From JALSRK01 sp964461995 (GTDB lineage: Bacteria > Acidobacteriota > Terriglobia > Bryobacterales > Bryobacteraceae): 64,000 nucleotides of DNA. This document shows positions 41,346 to 49,997 of this stretch, piece by piece. The stretch is from NCBI GenBank assembly GCA_964461995.1, contig CAYWXL010000020.1, positions 1-64,000 of the forward strand. The letters run 5' to 3'. Below the pieces are notes generated by a model. The model saw nothing but the letters and a program-made list of their open reading frames with translations, had not been told where the DNA came from and made no database searches. The stretch's first letter is position 1; each line of letters begins with the position of its first letter. The position numbers and the translations under genes are program-made.

Positions 41346-42593
41346 ATGGAAGCGATGGCCCAGCCGCTTCCCAGACTTCGCATGGACCTCGACTTCATGC
41401 CCTCCCCGTTCGAGGACCGGCCCGGTTTGCTCATTCGCGATCCCCACCAGTACTCCGACGCCACCCTGATCATTCCTCCACCCCTCGTTCAATGCCTGCA
41501 ACGTTTCGACGGCCGGGCGACCGACCTGGATCTGCGCGCCGACCTGGTGCGGCTCACCGGCTCGCTGAACGTCGGCCGCATCCAGGACAATTTGATCAAG
41601 ACCCTGAGTGAAGCCGGCTTCCTCGAGAACGAGGTATTTTTTCGTCTCCGCGAGCAGCGGCGCCAGGAGTTCTCGTCCGCGCCGGTTCGCGAACCGGTGC
41701 ACGCCGGCTCCGCCTACCCCGAGGAGCCCGACGAGTTGCGGGGGTTCCTCGAAGGCTACTTTTCCCGGATCGGCGCGATTCCCGAGGCGCCGGAGCTGAT
41801 CGGCGTCGCCGCGCCGCACGTCAGCCCGGAAGGTGGCTGGCGGATGTACGGCGCCGCTTATCGTTCCATCCCCGGCGACCTCGGCGACCGCACCTTCGTG
41901 ATCCTCGGCACTTCCCACTACGGCGAGGCGGGACGCTTCGGCTTGACCCGAAAAGCCTACCGGACTCCATACGGAACCGCTGCAACCGATCGCCGCCTCG
42001 TCGATCGCCTGATAAAGGAAGCGTCCGAAGCCGTCGTCGTCGAGGATTACTGCCACCGCACCGAGCACTCGGTCGAGTTTCAGGTCGTCTTCCTTCAGCA
42101 CCGCTTCGGACCCGATATCCGCATCCTGCCCATCCTTTGCGGATCGTTCGCCGAAAGCGTCAGCTCGGGACGCCTCCCCGAGGAGTCCCCGCCCGTCCGC
42201 CGGTTCTTCGAAGCCCTCGCCGGCCTCGCCGCCGAAGAGGGCGACAACCTTTTCTGGGTGCTCGGCATCGACATGGCTCATATGGGCCGGCGCTACGGCG
42301 ATCCCTTTGCCGCGCGGGCGAATCAGGGAGTGATGGGCGAGGTCGCCGAGCGCGATCGCGAGCGCATCGATAGGCTTGCGGCAGGCGACGCCGCCGGTTT
42401 CTGGGAGCTCGTTTGCCGCCGCCAGGACGACCTCAAGTGGTGCGGATCTTCTCCGCTGTACACGTTGCTCAAGGCGGTGCCCGGCGCCCGGTGCGCGTTG
42501 CTCGGTTATGAGCAGTGGAACATCGATGAGGAGAGCGTGGTGACTTTCGGCGCCCTCGCGATTCAAAAGGACCATCGGCCGCCGGGCGCTTGA
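41346..42593 (+). CDS. MEMO-family protein (AmmeMemoRadiSam system protein B) with N-terminal extension
   Basis: A 415-residue protein. From about residue 115 it matches the MEMO family: HAGSAYPEEPDELRGFLEGY, GVAAPHVSPEGGWRMYGAAY, VILGTSHYGEAGRFGL, CHRTEHSVEFQVVFLQHRFG and DMAHMGRRYGD. MEMO proteins resemble class III dioxygenases; human MEMO binds iron or copper, and bacterial ones often neighbour AMMECR1 and a radical-SAM gene, both absent here. The first ~110 residues look like a helical winged-helix-like domain seen in some Acidobacteriota homologues. Convergent with the MarR gene, six bases apart. Confidence 0.85.
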   Translation: MEAMAQPLPRLRMDLDFMPSPFEDRPGLLIRDPHQYSDATLIIPPPLVQCLQRFDGRATDLDLRADLVRLTGSLNVGRIQDNLIKTLSEAGFLENEVFFRLREQRRQEFSSAPVREPVHAGSAYPEEPDELRGFLEGYFSRIGAIPEAPELIGVAAPHVSPEGGWRMYGAAYRSIPGDLGDRTFVILGTSHYGEAGRFGLTRKAYRTPYGTAATDRRLVDRLIKEASEAVVVEDYCHRTEHSVEFQVVFLQHRFGPDIRILPILCGSFAESVSSGRLPEESPPVRRFFEALAGLAAEEGDNLFWVLGIDMAHMGRRYGDPFAARANQGVMGEVAERDRERIDRLAAGDAAGFWELVCRRQDDLKWCGSSPLYTLLKAVPGARCALLGYEQWNIDEESVVTFGALAIQKDHRPPGA

Positions 42594-42599
42594 GTAAGC

Positions 42600-43124
42600 C
42601 TATCGGGGCGTGGACCCGCCCGACCCCCGCTCCGCCTCCTTGCCCTCGGACGCTCGCTCAATGAGCTGCGCCCACTCCGGATGCCCAAACGCCTCGCGAA
42701 CGCGCTGCAGAATCGATGCCGCCGCCCGCAATTCCTTCTTGGAGGCCTTGAGCGGCAGCCTTTCGAGCAGCTTCGCTTCTCTATCCCTCATCTCCTCCAA
42801 CATCCGACGCCCCGCCGCCGTCAAAGAAACCAGGCTGGCGCGCTTGTCGCCGGGGTTGGGCGCCACCTCCACCAGTCCCAATTCGCGCAACCGGCTCACT
42901 ACCGCCTGAATGTATTGCCGCGATACAGAGCGCGCCCGGGCGATTTGAGGTAAGGTGCGCGGCCCGCTCCGCCTCAGACTTGCCAGCACGTCCCGCATCC
43001 CCGCCGTCAGCGCGTTCTCGCCGTGGATGTCGTCCCCCACCGCTCGAAGCCGGTGGAACAGCGCAGCGTTCGCATGGATGAGTTCCTCGAGAAGCTGCAG
43101 TTTCGCTGCCGACAGCGGTTTCAT
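42600..43124 (-). CDS. MarR-family transcriptional regulator
   Basis: A 174-residue winged-helix protein. The start at MKPLSAAKLQLLEELIHANA gives the usual length; the frame upstream is probably non-coding. LTAGMRDVLASLRRSGPRTL, QIARARSVSRQYIQAVVSRL and LVEVAPNPGDKRASLVSLTA are the helix-turn-helix and the wing with the conserved D-(K)R. MarR proteins repress genes and respond to small phenolic or oxidative ligands. It follows the GGDEF gene by 46 bases on the same strand and may be co-transcribed. Target genes unknown. Confidence 0.87.
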   Translation of the reverse strand: MKPLSAAKLQLLEELIHANAALFHRLRAVGDDIHGENALTAGMRDVLASLRRSGPRTLPQIARARSVSRQYIQAVVSRLRELGLVEVAPNPGDKRASLVSLTAAGRRMLEEMRDREAKLLERLPLKASKKELRAAASILQRVREAFGHPEWAQLIERASEGKEAERGSGGSTPR

Positions 43125-43170
43125 GGGACTCAGAATGACAGGGCCCGCCCCCACTGTCAACAGATGAGGG

Positions 43171-44118
43171 CTATCCGGCCGCCGCCGCAAGCGGCGCCCG
43201 TACTACGCAATTCCGGCCGCGTTCCTTCGCCGCATAGAGAGCCCTGTCGGCGGCCTTGATCACCTGATCCGGAGTGAACGAGTGCCCACCCGGAGCAGCA
43301 GTCACTCCGAAACTCGACGTGATGCGCAGATCGCCCGCCTCGGTGGGAATAGGACTGGATTCAATCTCGGACCGCATCCGTTCGGCCTGCGTTTCGGCGG
43401 CCTCCCCGTCGCATCCTGGCAGGACCAATAGAAACTCCTCCCCGCCGTAGCGGCCCACCGCGTCGTAGCTCCGGCACGAGGCCAGCATGCGCCGCGCCGC
43501 CTCCCGCAGCACCGAGTCGCCCACGAGGTGCCCGTGAGTGTCGTTGACATCCTTGAAATGATCCAGGTCGCCCAGGACGATACCCAGTGGCGTGTTTTCC
43601 CGCTCGGACCGGGCCAGCTCCCGGCTCAGAATCTCCAGAATCGATCGCCGGTTCCAGAGTTTTGTCAGTCCGTCTTTCGTAGCTTGCTCGCGCAACGCCT
43701 CCTGAGCTTTCAGCAAAGCGTCTTGCAGCTCCACGATCCGGCGACCGGGTCCCAGACGGACTTTCAGCTCGTTTCGATCGAACGGCTTGGTGATATAGTC
43801 GTCAGCGCCGGCTTCCATCCCCTCGATCAAATCCTCTTTGTGGCTGCGGGACGTGACCAACAAAATGTAGGTGTAATGTTCGTTGTTTTGCGCCCGCACC
43901 CGGCGGCAAACTTCCGGGCCGCTCATCCCCGGCATCATCCAATCGAGAATCGCCAGCCTCGGCGCGTTCGGACGTTGCAGGTACTCCCAAGCCTCATCTC
44001 CGTCCCTTGCGACTACGACGTCATAGCCCCATTTGCGAAGCGCCACCTCGAGCAACCGCCGGGAGATCGGGGAATCGTCGGCAATGAGCACTTTCAGCGG
44101 TTGAGTCTCGCCGGACAC
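43171..44118 (-). CDS. Response regulator with diguanylate cyclase (GGDEF) output
   Basis: A 315-residue two-domain protein. The receiver domain has LIADDSPISRR and the phosphoacceptor Asp59 in LAILDWMMPG, with KPFDRNEL later. The C-terminal GGDEF domain has the active motif GGEEF and, nine residues upstream, RSYD, which fits the RxxD inhibitory c-di-GMP site. It should make cyclic di-GMP when phosphorylated, linking signalling to biofilm or polysaccharide control. No sensor kinase is adjacent. A WspR/PleD-like arrangement. Confidence 0.92.
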   Translation of the reverse strand: MSGETQPLKVLIADDSPISRRLLEVALRKWGYDVVVARDGDEAWEYLQRPNAPRLAILDWMMPGMSGPEVCRRVRAQNNEHYTYILLVTSRSHKEDLIEGMEAGADDYITKPFDRNELKVRLGPGRRIVELQDALLKAQEALREQATKDGLTKLWNRRSILEILSRELARSERENTPLGIVLGDLDHFKDVNDTHGHLVGDSVLREAARRMLASCRSYDAVGRYGGEEFLLVLPGCDGEAAETQAERMRSEIESSPIPTEAGDLRITSSFGVTAAPGGHSFTPDQVIKAADRALYAAKERGRNCVVRAPLAAAAG

Positions 44119-44240
44119 TCGTGCACCTTCCCATCATTTAATCGGCCCTGTGCCACTATTCTAATTAGTCTTGCCCCCCAGTTTAGAGCGCAAATCCGAC
44201 GTCCGGACAAAAACCCGTCCCGTGGAGCGGACCGAGCCGT

Positions 44241-45821
44241 TTAGAGATTCCCCTTCGCTGGCGCTACCGTGAGCCAAACTTCGCCGTTTTCGGGAAGCTC
44301 CAGACTGAAACTGTACAAATCCCGTCCGGTTACAACTTCCTGGCCCCCCGGCCGCCGGGTAACCCGGTAACGGGCCCCGGCCTCGACCGCGAACCACTCT
44401 GGAAATTGATTCAGCCTGGGATAGTCCAGCGGCATGTGATGATAGTCGCGATGACGCGGCCGGTCGAACCGCAGTCGTCCGCGCCACGGATACCGGCTCC
44501 GGACGTAGACCCGCACACCGCCCGTCTTCAAGCGGACCGCCCCCACCGCCACATCGTCCCGCCACGGCTCCGCCGTGATCCCCTGAGTCTTCCATAACAC
44601 CCACATCAGCGTGGTGCGGATGCTGTTGCCGTCGCCGTGCCAGCCTTCGATGATCCCGTCCTCGCCCTGGCGCGCCAGCAGCACTTTCATGGAGTGCTCC
44701 ACCCAGTCCCATGCGCTCTCCACCGGGATCCGGTTCAGCAGGTTGATCGCCCCCTCGATCGAGTCGGCGTAGCCGTCGGCCCCGCCGCCTTCCCAAGGAT
44801 AGTCCCGGTAGGCGTACAGATTGGCCAGAACGAACTCCACCGCGTCGCGGTAGCGCTCCGTCCCGTCCACCTCCGCCACCGTCAGGAAGGCGTTGTAATT
44901 GTAGCCCCAGTTGTCCGTCAGGTCGTCGTTGATCACCCCGCCGGTCACCGGGTTCACCGTGTGGTAGAGCAGCCCGTCGCGGTTCCTCCCGATCTCCAGC
45001 ACCCGGTCCAGGATCGCGTGCATCGCCGGCCGGTAGCGCTTCCAGCGCTCTTCGTCCGTCTCCGCCGCCAGAACGTAGGCTTCCGACAGCCCCCCGATGA
45101 TCTCGCAGGAATGGTCGTCGAGCTGCAACCGCTTTTCCTTCAAGATCTCCCGGTGGAGCAGGTAATAGTCGGCTAACCGAAAGGCCCAGTCCCGGTAGCG
45201 TGCTTCCCCGGTTATCCAATAGAGCCGGCTGCAAACCTGCAGCAGCTCTCCGTTCACCTCGAAGCTCATCGACGGCAGCTTCCCCACCGGGGAATCGTAT
45301 GGCGCGTGCTTCCAAATGTCGTCGATCAATCCTCGCATCCTCTCCAGCCAAGGGCCCGGACCCAGCCATTCGGTGATCGGCGTCAGCCCGTCCTTGGCAT
45401 ATTCGGATGCACCGAAGATCAAATCGTCGAGCCGGTATGGCCCTTCCCGGAAGCTCTGCCGGTCGAAGAGGAAATCGTCCGGCAGCCGGTCCAGCCGGTT
45501 CGTGAGCCTCTGCTCGGTCTCGAGCATCTCCAGCGTCGTCCGCATGAGGTGATGAATGCCGGTGACGTGCGCCGTCAATAAGAAGAAAGGGAAATTGTCC
45601 GCCGCGGCGTCCTTGGCGTTCCAGTACCAGTCGCGCCGCAGGTTTCTGGGAATCAGGCCCGTCTTCGGATCGGCCTGATCGAGCCATCCGTAGACGACGC
45701 GTTTCGAAAACCGAATTCCCCGCTGCGCTTCGGCAGCGTTCCGCTTCGCTAGCTGCCAATCGTCGCCCCTAACTCCCCCCGCCAAAGCCGCCGATACTGT
45801 CAGTGCAATCACGAACCTCAT
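44241..45821 (-). CDS. Secreted hypothetical protein, probable (alpha/alpha)6-barrel
   Basis: A 526-residue protein with signal peptide MRFVIALTVSAALAGGVRGD. The body contains repeated helical units with aromatic motifs (WYWNAKDAAADNFPFFLL; CSRLYWITGEARYRDWAFRL; NWGYNYNAFLTVAEVDGTER; YADSIEGAINLLNRIP), the style of glycoside hydrolases and heparinase-like lyases, and ends in a beta-rich region (VRVYVRSRYPWRGRLRFDRP). No family could be named. A glycan-degrading role is possible but unproven. It reads away from the Zn-ribbon gene and has no operon partner. Confidence 0.7.
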   Translation of the reverse strand: MRFVIALTVSAALAGGVRGDDWQLAKRNAAEAQRGIRFSKRVVYGWLDQADPKTGLIPRNLRRDWYWNAKDAAADNFPFFLLTAHVTGIHHLMRTTLEMLETEQRLTNRLDRLPDDFLFDRQSFREGPYRLDDLIFGASEYAKDGLTPITEWLGPGPWLERMRGLIDDIWKHAPYDSPVGKLPSMSFEVNGELLQVCSRLYWITGEARYRDWAFRLADYYLLHREILKEKRLQLDDHSCEIIGGLSEAYVLAAETDEERWKRYRPAMHAILDRVLEIGRNRDGLLYHTVNPVTGGVINDDLTDNWGYNYNAFLTVAEVDGTERYRDAVEFVLANLYAYRDYPWEGGGADGYADSIEGAINLLNRIPVESAWDWVEHSMKVLLARQGEDGIIEGWHGDGNSIRTTLMWVLWKTQGITAEPWRDDVAVGAVRLKTGGVRVYVRSRYPWRGRLRFDRPRHRDYHHMPLDYPRLNQFPEWFAVEAGARYRVTRRPGGQEVVTGRDLYSFSLELPENGEVWLTVAPAKGNL

Positions 45822-45947
45822 GAGCAGATCCAGTATATACGCGCTCAGGTACCGTACCTTCCGGCGCGTTTTACTCTTGCAACCCGGCGGTTGCTTCGAT
45901 ACAGTGGAACAACACGTTAACCCAAGAACGAGCAGGAGGTGGATTCA

Positions 45948-46418
45948 ATGGCAGTCTGTAGTGGTTGCGGAATGCAATTCGAGGGTAAGTTCTGCCCCCA
46001 TTGCGGCGCCCCGGCCGCAGCCGAGAGCGGAGGGGAACAGCAGCAGGAGCACCAGCCGGCTTCCGAGGCTCCGTCATCGTCCGCGGCGCCGGCCGCCGGC
46101 GGGATGTCCGACAACGTAGCCGGGACGCTCTGCTACGTGCTCGGTTTCATCACCGGCATCCTCTTTCTGATTCTAGAGCCTTACAACCGGAACAAGGCCG
46201 TGCGGTTCCATGCGTTCCAGTCGATTTTCCTCTCGGTCGCCCTGCTGGCGATCAACATCGTTCTGAACATCATCTTGCCGTTCGTCGCCACCTTGGTGAT
46301 CAGTCCGCTCATCAGCCTGGCGGCCTTCATCCTCTGGATCTACTTGTTGATCAAGACCTATCAGGGCCATAAGGTCGTCTTGCCGCTCATCGGACCGATT
46401 GCCGAAAAACAGGCGTAG
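45948..46418 (+). CDS. Zinc-ribbon and DUF4870-like membrane protein
   Basis: The ATG eight bases after AGGAGG was chosen. The 156-residue protein begins with a zinc ribbon (CSGCGMQFEGKFCPHCG), then a Gln/Ser/Pro-rich linker, then a Tic20/DUF4870-like domain: GTLCYVLGFITGILFLILEP, NKAVRFHAFQSIFL and two more hydrophobic helices. The family is widespread and uncharacterised. It is probably monocistronic; a weak GC-rich hairpin follows. Confidence 0.82.
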   Translation: MAVCSGCGMQFEGKFCPHCGAPAAAESGGEQQQEHQPASEAPSSSAAPAAGGMSDNVAGTLCYVLGFITGILFLILEPYNRNKAVRFHAFQSIFLSVALLAINIVLNIILPFVATLVISPLISLAAFILWIYLLIKTYQGHKVVLPLIGPIAEKQA

Positions 46419-46421
46419 CCG

Positions 46422-46445
46422 CGGGCGCGCGCCCGGCGTCTAATT
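46422..46445 (+). terminator. Weak GC-rich hairpin, possible terminator
   Basis: The palindrome CGGGCGCGCGCCCG lies right after the Zn-ribbon gene and is followed by GCGTCTAATTTT. The downstream T-run is short and separated, so termination efficiency is uncertain. Confidence 0.35.
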
Positions 46446-46450
46446 TTAAT

Positions 46451-47629
46451 GTGACGGTTACGTCCTTCTTGCCCCAGGGTGCGCCGGACGCGCCGCCAAG
46501 GCACTCGTGGCGGGGTTTGTTTCTTGCCCGGGGAGTGGTAGTGTCTGTTGTCGCCGCCTTCTGCGTTTTCGGGCCACCCTTGCGGGCCCAACAGACATCC
46601 TCATCGGGGGCTGAAAAGGACGTCGGCGGTTCCAAGGAGCTTATCCCCCGCTTCCAGCAAAGTCACGGTCCCGAAATCGGCATCATCGACTTCTACGGTC
46701 TGCGCAAAGTCTCTGAGGAGGCCGTCCGCAAAGCCTTGGGCGTCAAAGAAGGCGGTCCCCTGCCCCGCTCGAAAAATGAAACCGAGCTCGCCATCGAACA
46801 GATCCCCGGCGTCGTCTTCGCCCGTTTGCAGGCCGTGTGCTGCGAAGACGGCCGCGCGATTCTCTACGTCGGCATCGAAGAGAGAGGCGCCCCGCACTTC
46901 GATTACCGCACTCCGCCGCAAGAGCAGATCTCGCTGCCCGAGGAGATCCACCGCAACTACGCCCTCTTCCTCGCCGCCCTCAACGAAGCGGTCCGTAAGC
47001 ACGAGATCGAGGAGGATCTGACCCAGGGGCATTCCCTGATCTCGAACGCCAGGGCCCGCAGCTATCAGGAAAAGTTCCTCGCCCAGGCGAAACAGCACCT
47101 CGAGCGCCTGCGCGCCGTCCTCCGCCATTCCGCCGACGCGGAGCACCGCGCCATCGCCGCCTACGTCATCGGTTACGCCCCAGACAAGAAGGCCGTCATC
47201 GACGACCTGCTGTACGCCCTGCGCGACCCCGACGATACCGTCCGCAGCAACGCCATGCGTTCGCTCATGGCGATCGAGGTCCTCTCCCGCCGGAACCCCC
47301 AGCTCGGCATCCGAATACCCGCCACTTGGCTCATCGAGATGCTGAACTCCATCATCTGGACGGACCGGACCACTGCCGCGGCGAACCTGGTCAACCTCAC
47401 CGAAGATCGTGACCAGGAAACTCTGGACCGCATCCGGGAACGGGCCCTCGACTCGCTCCTCGACATGGCCCGTTGGAAGCATCTGCCGCATGCTCTGCCG
47501 GCCTACATCCTGCTCGGGCGCATCCTCGGCCTCGAAGAAAAAGAGATCCAGGAAAATTGGTCCGGCAAGGACCGTTTGAAGCTGGTCGAGCGCGCGGCCG
47601 AACTGAAGGCCGAGTCTGGAAGCGGCTGA
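46451..47629 (+). CDS. Exported POTRA-like/HEAT-repeat protein
   Basis: A 392-residue frame beginning at GTG, with a hydrophobic stretch (FLARGVVVSVVAAFCVF) ending near RAQQ that looks like a signal peptide; a later start inside it cannot be excluded. Residues about 75-145 resemble a POTRA domain (IGIIDFYGLRKVSEEAVRKA; ETELAIEQIPGVVFARLQAV; AILYVGIEER). The C-terminal half contains HEAT-like helical pairs (HRAIAAYVIGYAPDKKAVID; LLYALRDPDDTVRSNAMRSL). POTRA domains bind client proteins in outer-membrane assembly; fusion to HEAT repeats is unusual. Converges on the oxidoreductase gene. Confidence 0.72.
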   Translation: MTVTSFLPQGAPDAPPRHSWRGLFLARGVVVSVVAAFCVFGPPLRAQQTSSSGAEKDVGGSKELIPRFQQSHGPEIGIIDFYGLRKVSEEAVRKALGVKEGGPLPRSKNETELAIEQIPGVVFARLQAVCCEDGRAILYVGIEERGAPHFDYRTPPQEQISLPEEIHRNYALFLAALNEAVRKHEIEEDLTQGHSLISNARARSYQEKFLAQAKQHLERLRAVLRHSADAEHRAIAAYVIGYAPDKKAVIDDLLYALRDPDDTVRSNAMRSLMAIEVLSRRNPQLGIRIPATWLIEMLNSIIWTDRTTAAANLVNLTEDRDQETLDRIRERALDSLLDMARWKHLPHALPAYILLGRILGLEEKEIQENWSGKDRLKLVERAAELKAESGSG

Positions 47630-47637
47630 CCTCCCCC

Positions 47638-48819
47638 TCAAGCCTCCGCCGCCACCCGCCGGTTCTCGCGATATGCCAGATTGGCCATGTGCGGGCCCGC
47701 CACCGCGGCGGCCGCCACCTCGATCGGGCAGTTCGGCTTCTTCCGCGACCGCACGCAGTCCAGCATGTTCTTCATGTGTCCGGTTCCGCGGTCCCGGTCC
47801 GCCTCCTGGAACACCAGCGCCGGCCGTTTCCTCTCCGTCCACGGCGCCCGGCTGCTGCCCGGATCGTCGAAGACCCGGCAGCCTGTCCGGTCCAGGATCA
47901 TCGTCCCCAACTCGCCGATGAAAGTGATCGCCCAATCGTAATCGTGGTTGGTCCGGTAATCCAGCGTCCAGGTGGCAATGAAGTCTTCGTACTCGAAGAC
48001 CGCCGAGAAGACGTTCGGCACCTCGGCTCCCGGAGCGTTAATGATCTTGCCCTGGCAGACTGCCGACCGCGGCGCCCCAGCCCCGGTGAGCCATTGCACC
48101 ACGTCCATCAGGTGCGTGCCCTGGTCCGTCATGTTGCCGCCCGAATAGTCCCAGAAGCCCCGCCACCACCGGTACCGCATCGGCTCCAGCGGCCGTTTCG
48201 GCGCCGGCCCCAGAAACCGCTCCCAGTCGAGCTTGCCCGGCAGCGGATCATTGTCCAGCGGCAGGTCGAAATGCCAATTCCACCGCGCCTGGACCATCGA
48301 AATACGCCCTAGCATCCCTTCCTCGATCAGGCTCCGCGCCCGGTGGATGAACGGCATGCTGCGCCGCTGCATGCCGATCTGCACCACCCGGTCGGGGTGC
48401 TTCTTCACCGCTTCCACCATCACCCGGCTCTCTTCGAGCGACATCGATAGCGGCTTTTCCTGGTAGACGTCCTTGCCCGCCTCGAGCGCCGCCAGCAGCA
48501 TCGGCCGGTGCTGGTGGTCCGGTGTGGCGATCAGTACAAAGTCGATGCCCTCTTGCGCCAGCAAATCGTGGTAGTCCAGGTAAGTCTTCACCCCCTTGGG
48601 CGATTCCTGCCGCGCCTTCTCCAGATGCTGGTCGTAGACGTCGCATAGGGCCACGCATTGCGCCCCTAGACGCTGGAAGGTGCGGCTCACTCCGCGCCCC
48701 CGGTTGCCGGTTCCGATGACCCCATAAGTGATCCGGTCGTTTGCCCCCCGCGCCGTCGCCGGTACGAACGCGGGCGCCGCCAAACTTCCTGCCAGAAAAG
48801 TCCGTCGTGATGTCTTCAT
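47638..48819 (-). CDS. Tat-exported Gfo/Idh/MocA family oxidoreductase
   Basis: A 393-residue protein starting MKTSRRTFLAGSLAAPAFVP, a clear twin-arginine signal (SRRTFLAGS). The mature part is a Gfo/Idh/MocA NAD(P)-dependent sugar or inositol oxidoreductase: GVIGTGNRGRG (nucleotide loop), ATPDHQHRP, QEKPLSMS (EKP motif), and GGNMTDQGTHLMDVVQW with the conserved His. Tat export fits folding with cofactor in the cytoplasm. Such exported members are common in Planctomycetota and Acidobacteriota, with unknown substrates. Confidence 0.9.
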   Translation of the reverse strand: MKTSRRTFLAGSLAAPAFVPATARGANDRITYGVIGTGNRGRGVSRTFQRLGAQCVALCDVYDQHLEKARQESPKGVKTYLDYHDLLAQEGIDFVLIATPDHQHRPMLLAALEAGKDVYQEKPLSMSLEESRVMVEAVKKHPDRVVQIGMQRRSMPFIHRARSLIEEGMLGRISMVQARWNWHFDLPLDNDPLPGKLDWERFLGPAPKRPLEPMRYRWWRGFWDYSGGNMTDQGTHLMDVVQWLTGAGAPRSAVCQGKIINAPGAEVPNVFSAVFEYEDFIATWTLDYRTNHDYDWAITFIGELGTMILDRTGCRVFDDPGSSRAPWTERKRPALVFQEADRDRGTGHMKNMLDCVRSRKKPNCPIEVAAAAVAGPHMANLAYRENRRVAAEA

Positions 48820-48940
48820 GGCTGTTTTCTCCGTTCTGGTTCGGTCTGAGTATATCGCGCCACCCGCGCAAAAAGATCCCCACGGGTGTCACCTCGGGGC
48901 CGTCGGGCATCGTCTGAATATCGAAAGGAGGATTCCCCGT

Positions 48941-49357
48941 ATGCGAACGGATGCATCCTTGACGCGCCGCGGCGCTTTCCGCGCGCTGGGCAGCCTGGTT
49001 GCTGTTCCTGTCCTGGCCCAACAGCACGGTGGGCCCGGCGGAATGCAAGGCAGGCGAGGCGAAATGATGAAACGCCGCCTCGAGATGATGAAGGAGCGGC
49101 TGAAGCTCAACAGCGAACAGGAAGAGAAGATCCGCGCCATCTACAAAGAGCAGTTCGCCAAGATGCGCGAATTGCGGGAAAAGATGATGGAGGGCGGCGA
49201 CCGCTCGGCCATGCGCGCCGAGATGCGGAAGCTCCGGGAAGAGACCGACACGAAGATCCTGAAGCTCCTCGACGAGACCCAGCAGGCCGAGTACAAGAAG
49301 ATGCAGGAGGAGATGCGCGAAAAGATGCGCCAGCGCCGCGGCGGTCCGCCCCGGTGA
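48941..49357 (+). CDS. Spy/CpxP-like periplasmic helical protein
   Basis: An AAAGGAGG site nine bases upstream decides the ATG, giving 138 residues. The signal RRGAFRALGSLVAVPVLAQ has a twin-arginine-like start and an AQQ cleavage site. The mature chain is Met/Glu/Lys-rich helix with two LxxxQ-type motifs (RLKLNSEQEEKIRAIYKEQF; LLDETQQAEYKKM), as in Spy/CpxP/CnrX-like proteins that act as periplasmic chaperones or metal sensors. Gene stands alone. Confidence 0.75.
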   Translation: MRTDASLTRRGAFRALGSLVAVPVLAQQHGGPGGMQGRRGEMMKRRLEMMKERLKLNSEQEEKIRAIYKEQFAKMRELREKMMEGGDRSAMRAEMRKLREETDTKILKLLDETQQAEYKKMQEEMREKMRQRRGGPPR

Positions 49358-49477
49358 GGCCCGCGCCCATCACCCGCCGCCATCCCGGGGCCGGCTTTCA
49401 GACGCTGGAGAGATCCCCTGGGTGGGGCCGGACAGTCCTCGGCCCGCCCACCAGTCGCCGCCTCAGCGCAACAGCCG

Positions 49478-49954
49478 TTATTTGATCTCCGGGCTGTTCG
49501 CGTCGGCCGGTTCCTGGCCCCAGTTCTCCCGGATCACCAGCGTCTGGTCTGAGTAGAACGTCCGGCGTCCCGTGCTGCCGAACACGATCGGGATGGCCTG
49601 AATCGTGTAGCCCCCGTCAACACCCTGGAGGATGAACTTGTAACCCGTCTTTTCCCCCTTCGCCAGGTCGCCCGGAATCAGGTCCGCCCCATCCGGGCCG
49701 GGACTGCCGCTCGCCGGCGGTCCCAATTCCGCCAGCGACTTCGCGAAGCGGCCGAACTGGGAGTAGTACATGCTCTGAGCCTGGTGGATCGTCTTGATTT
49801 GCTGGATCGCCGCCATCTCCTGGGTGTGCATCCGCGCCTTATCGAGCTTCGGCACGGCGATGGCCGCGATGATGAGAATGATCGAGATGACGATCAGCAG
49901 CTCGATGAGCGAAAAGCCCCTTCGGCGGTCGTTCGTGCGCTTCCTTGTCCTCAT
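49478..49954 (-). CDS. Type II secretion/type IV pilus pseudopilin
   Basis: A 158-residue protein with a class III leader: positively charged MRTRKRTNDRRRG followed by FSLIELLIVISIILIIAAIA, the prepilin peptidase site G|F with Glu at +5. The C-terminal domain (MAAIQQIKTIHQAQSMYYSQ; PIVFGSTGRRTFYSDQTLVI) resembles GspG/PulG-like major pseudopilins of Acidobacteriota. It should be processed by PilD and assembled in a secretion or pilus fibre. No other secretion genes are nearby. It follows kdsA by 43 bases on the same strand. Confidence 0.88.
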   Translation of the reverse strand: MRTRKRTNDRRRGFSLIELLIVISIILIIAAIAVPKLDKARMHTQEMAAIQQIKTIHQAQSMYYSQFGRFAKSLAELGPPASGSPGPDGADLIPGDLAKGEKTGYKFILQGVDGGYTIQAIPIVFGSTGRRTFYSDQTLVIRENWGQEPADANSPEIK

Positions 49955-49997
49955 TTCGCTCCCTTTTACAGTATGACGCTCCGGCGGCCGTCAGCGT

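Noticed and set aside
41268..42575. 435-residue minus-strand frame
   Set aside because: Antisense to the MEMO-family gene and covers it almost exactly; only the plus-strand frame has family motifs.
44161..45759. 532-residue open frame on the minus strand
   Set aside because: Another frame of the same strand (44241-45821) has a signal peptide and protein-like composition; this one is Arg/Gly/Ala-rich, a by-product of GC-rich codons.
46601..47935. 444-residue minus-strand frame
   Set aside because: Antisense to the POTRA/HEAT gene and the end of the oxidoreductase; no start signal and no recognisable domain.
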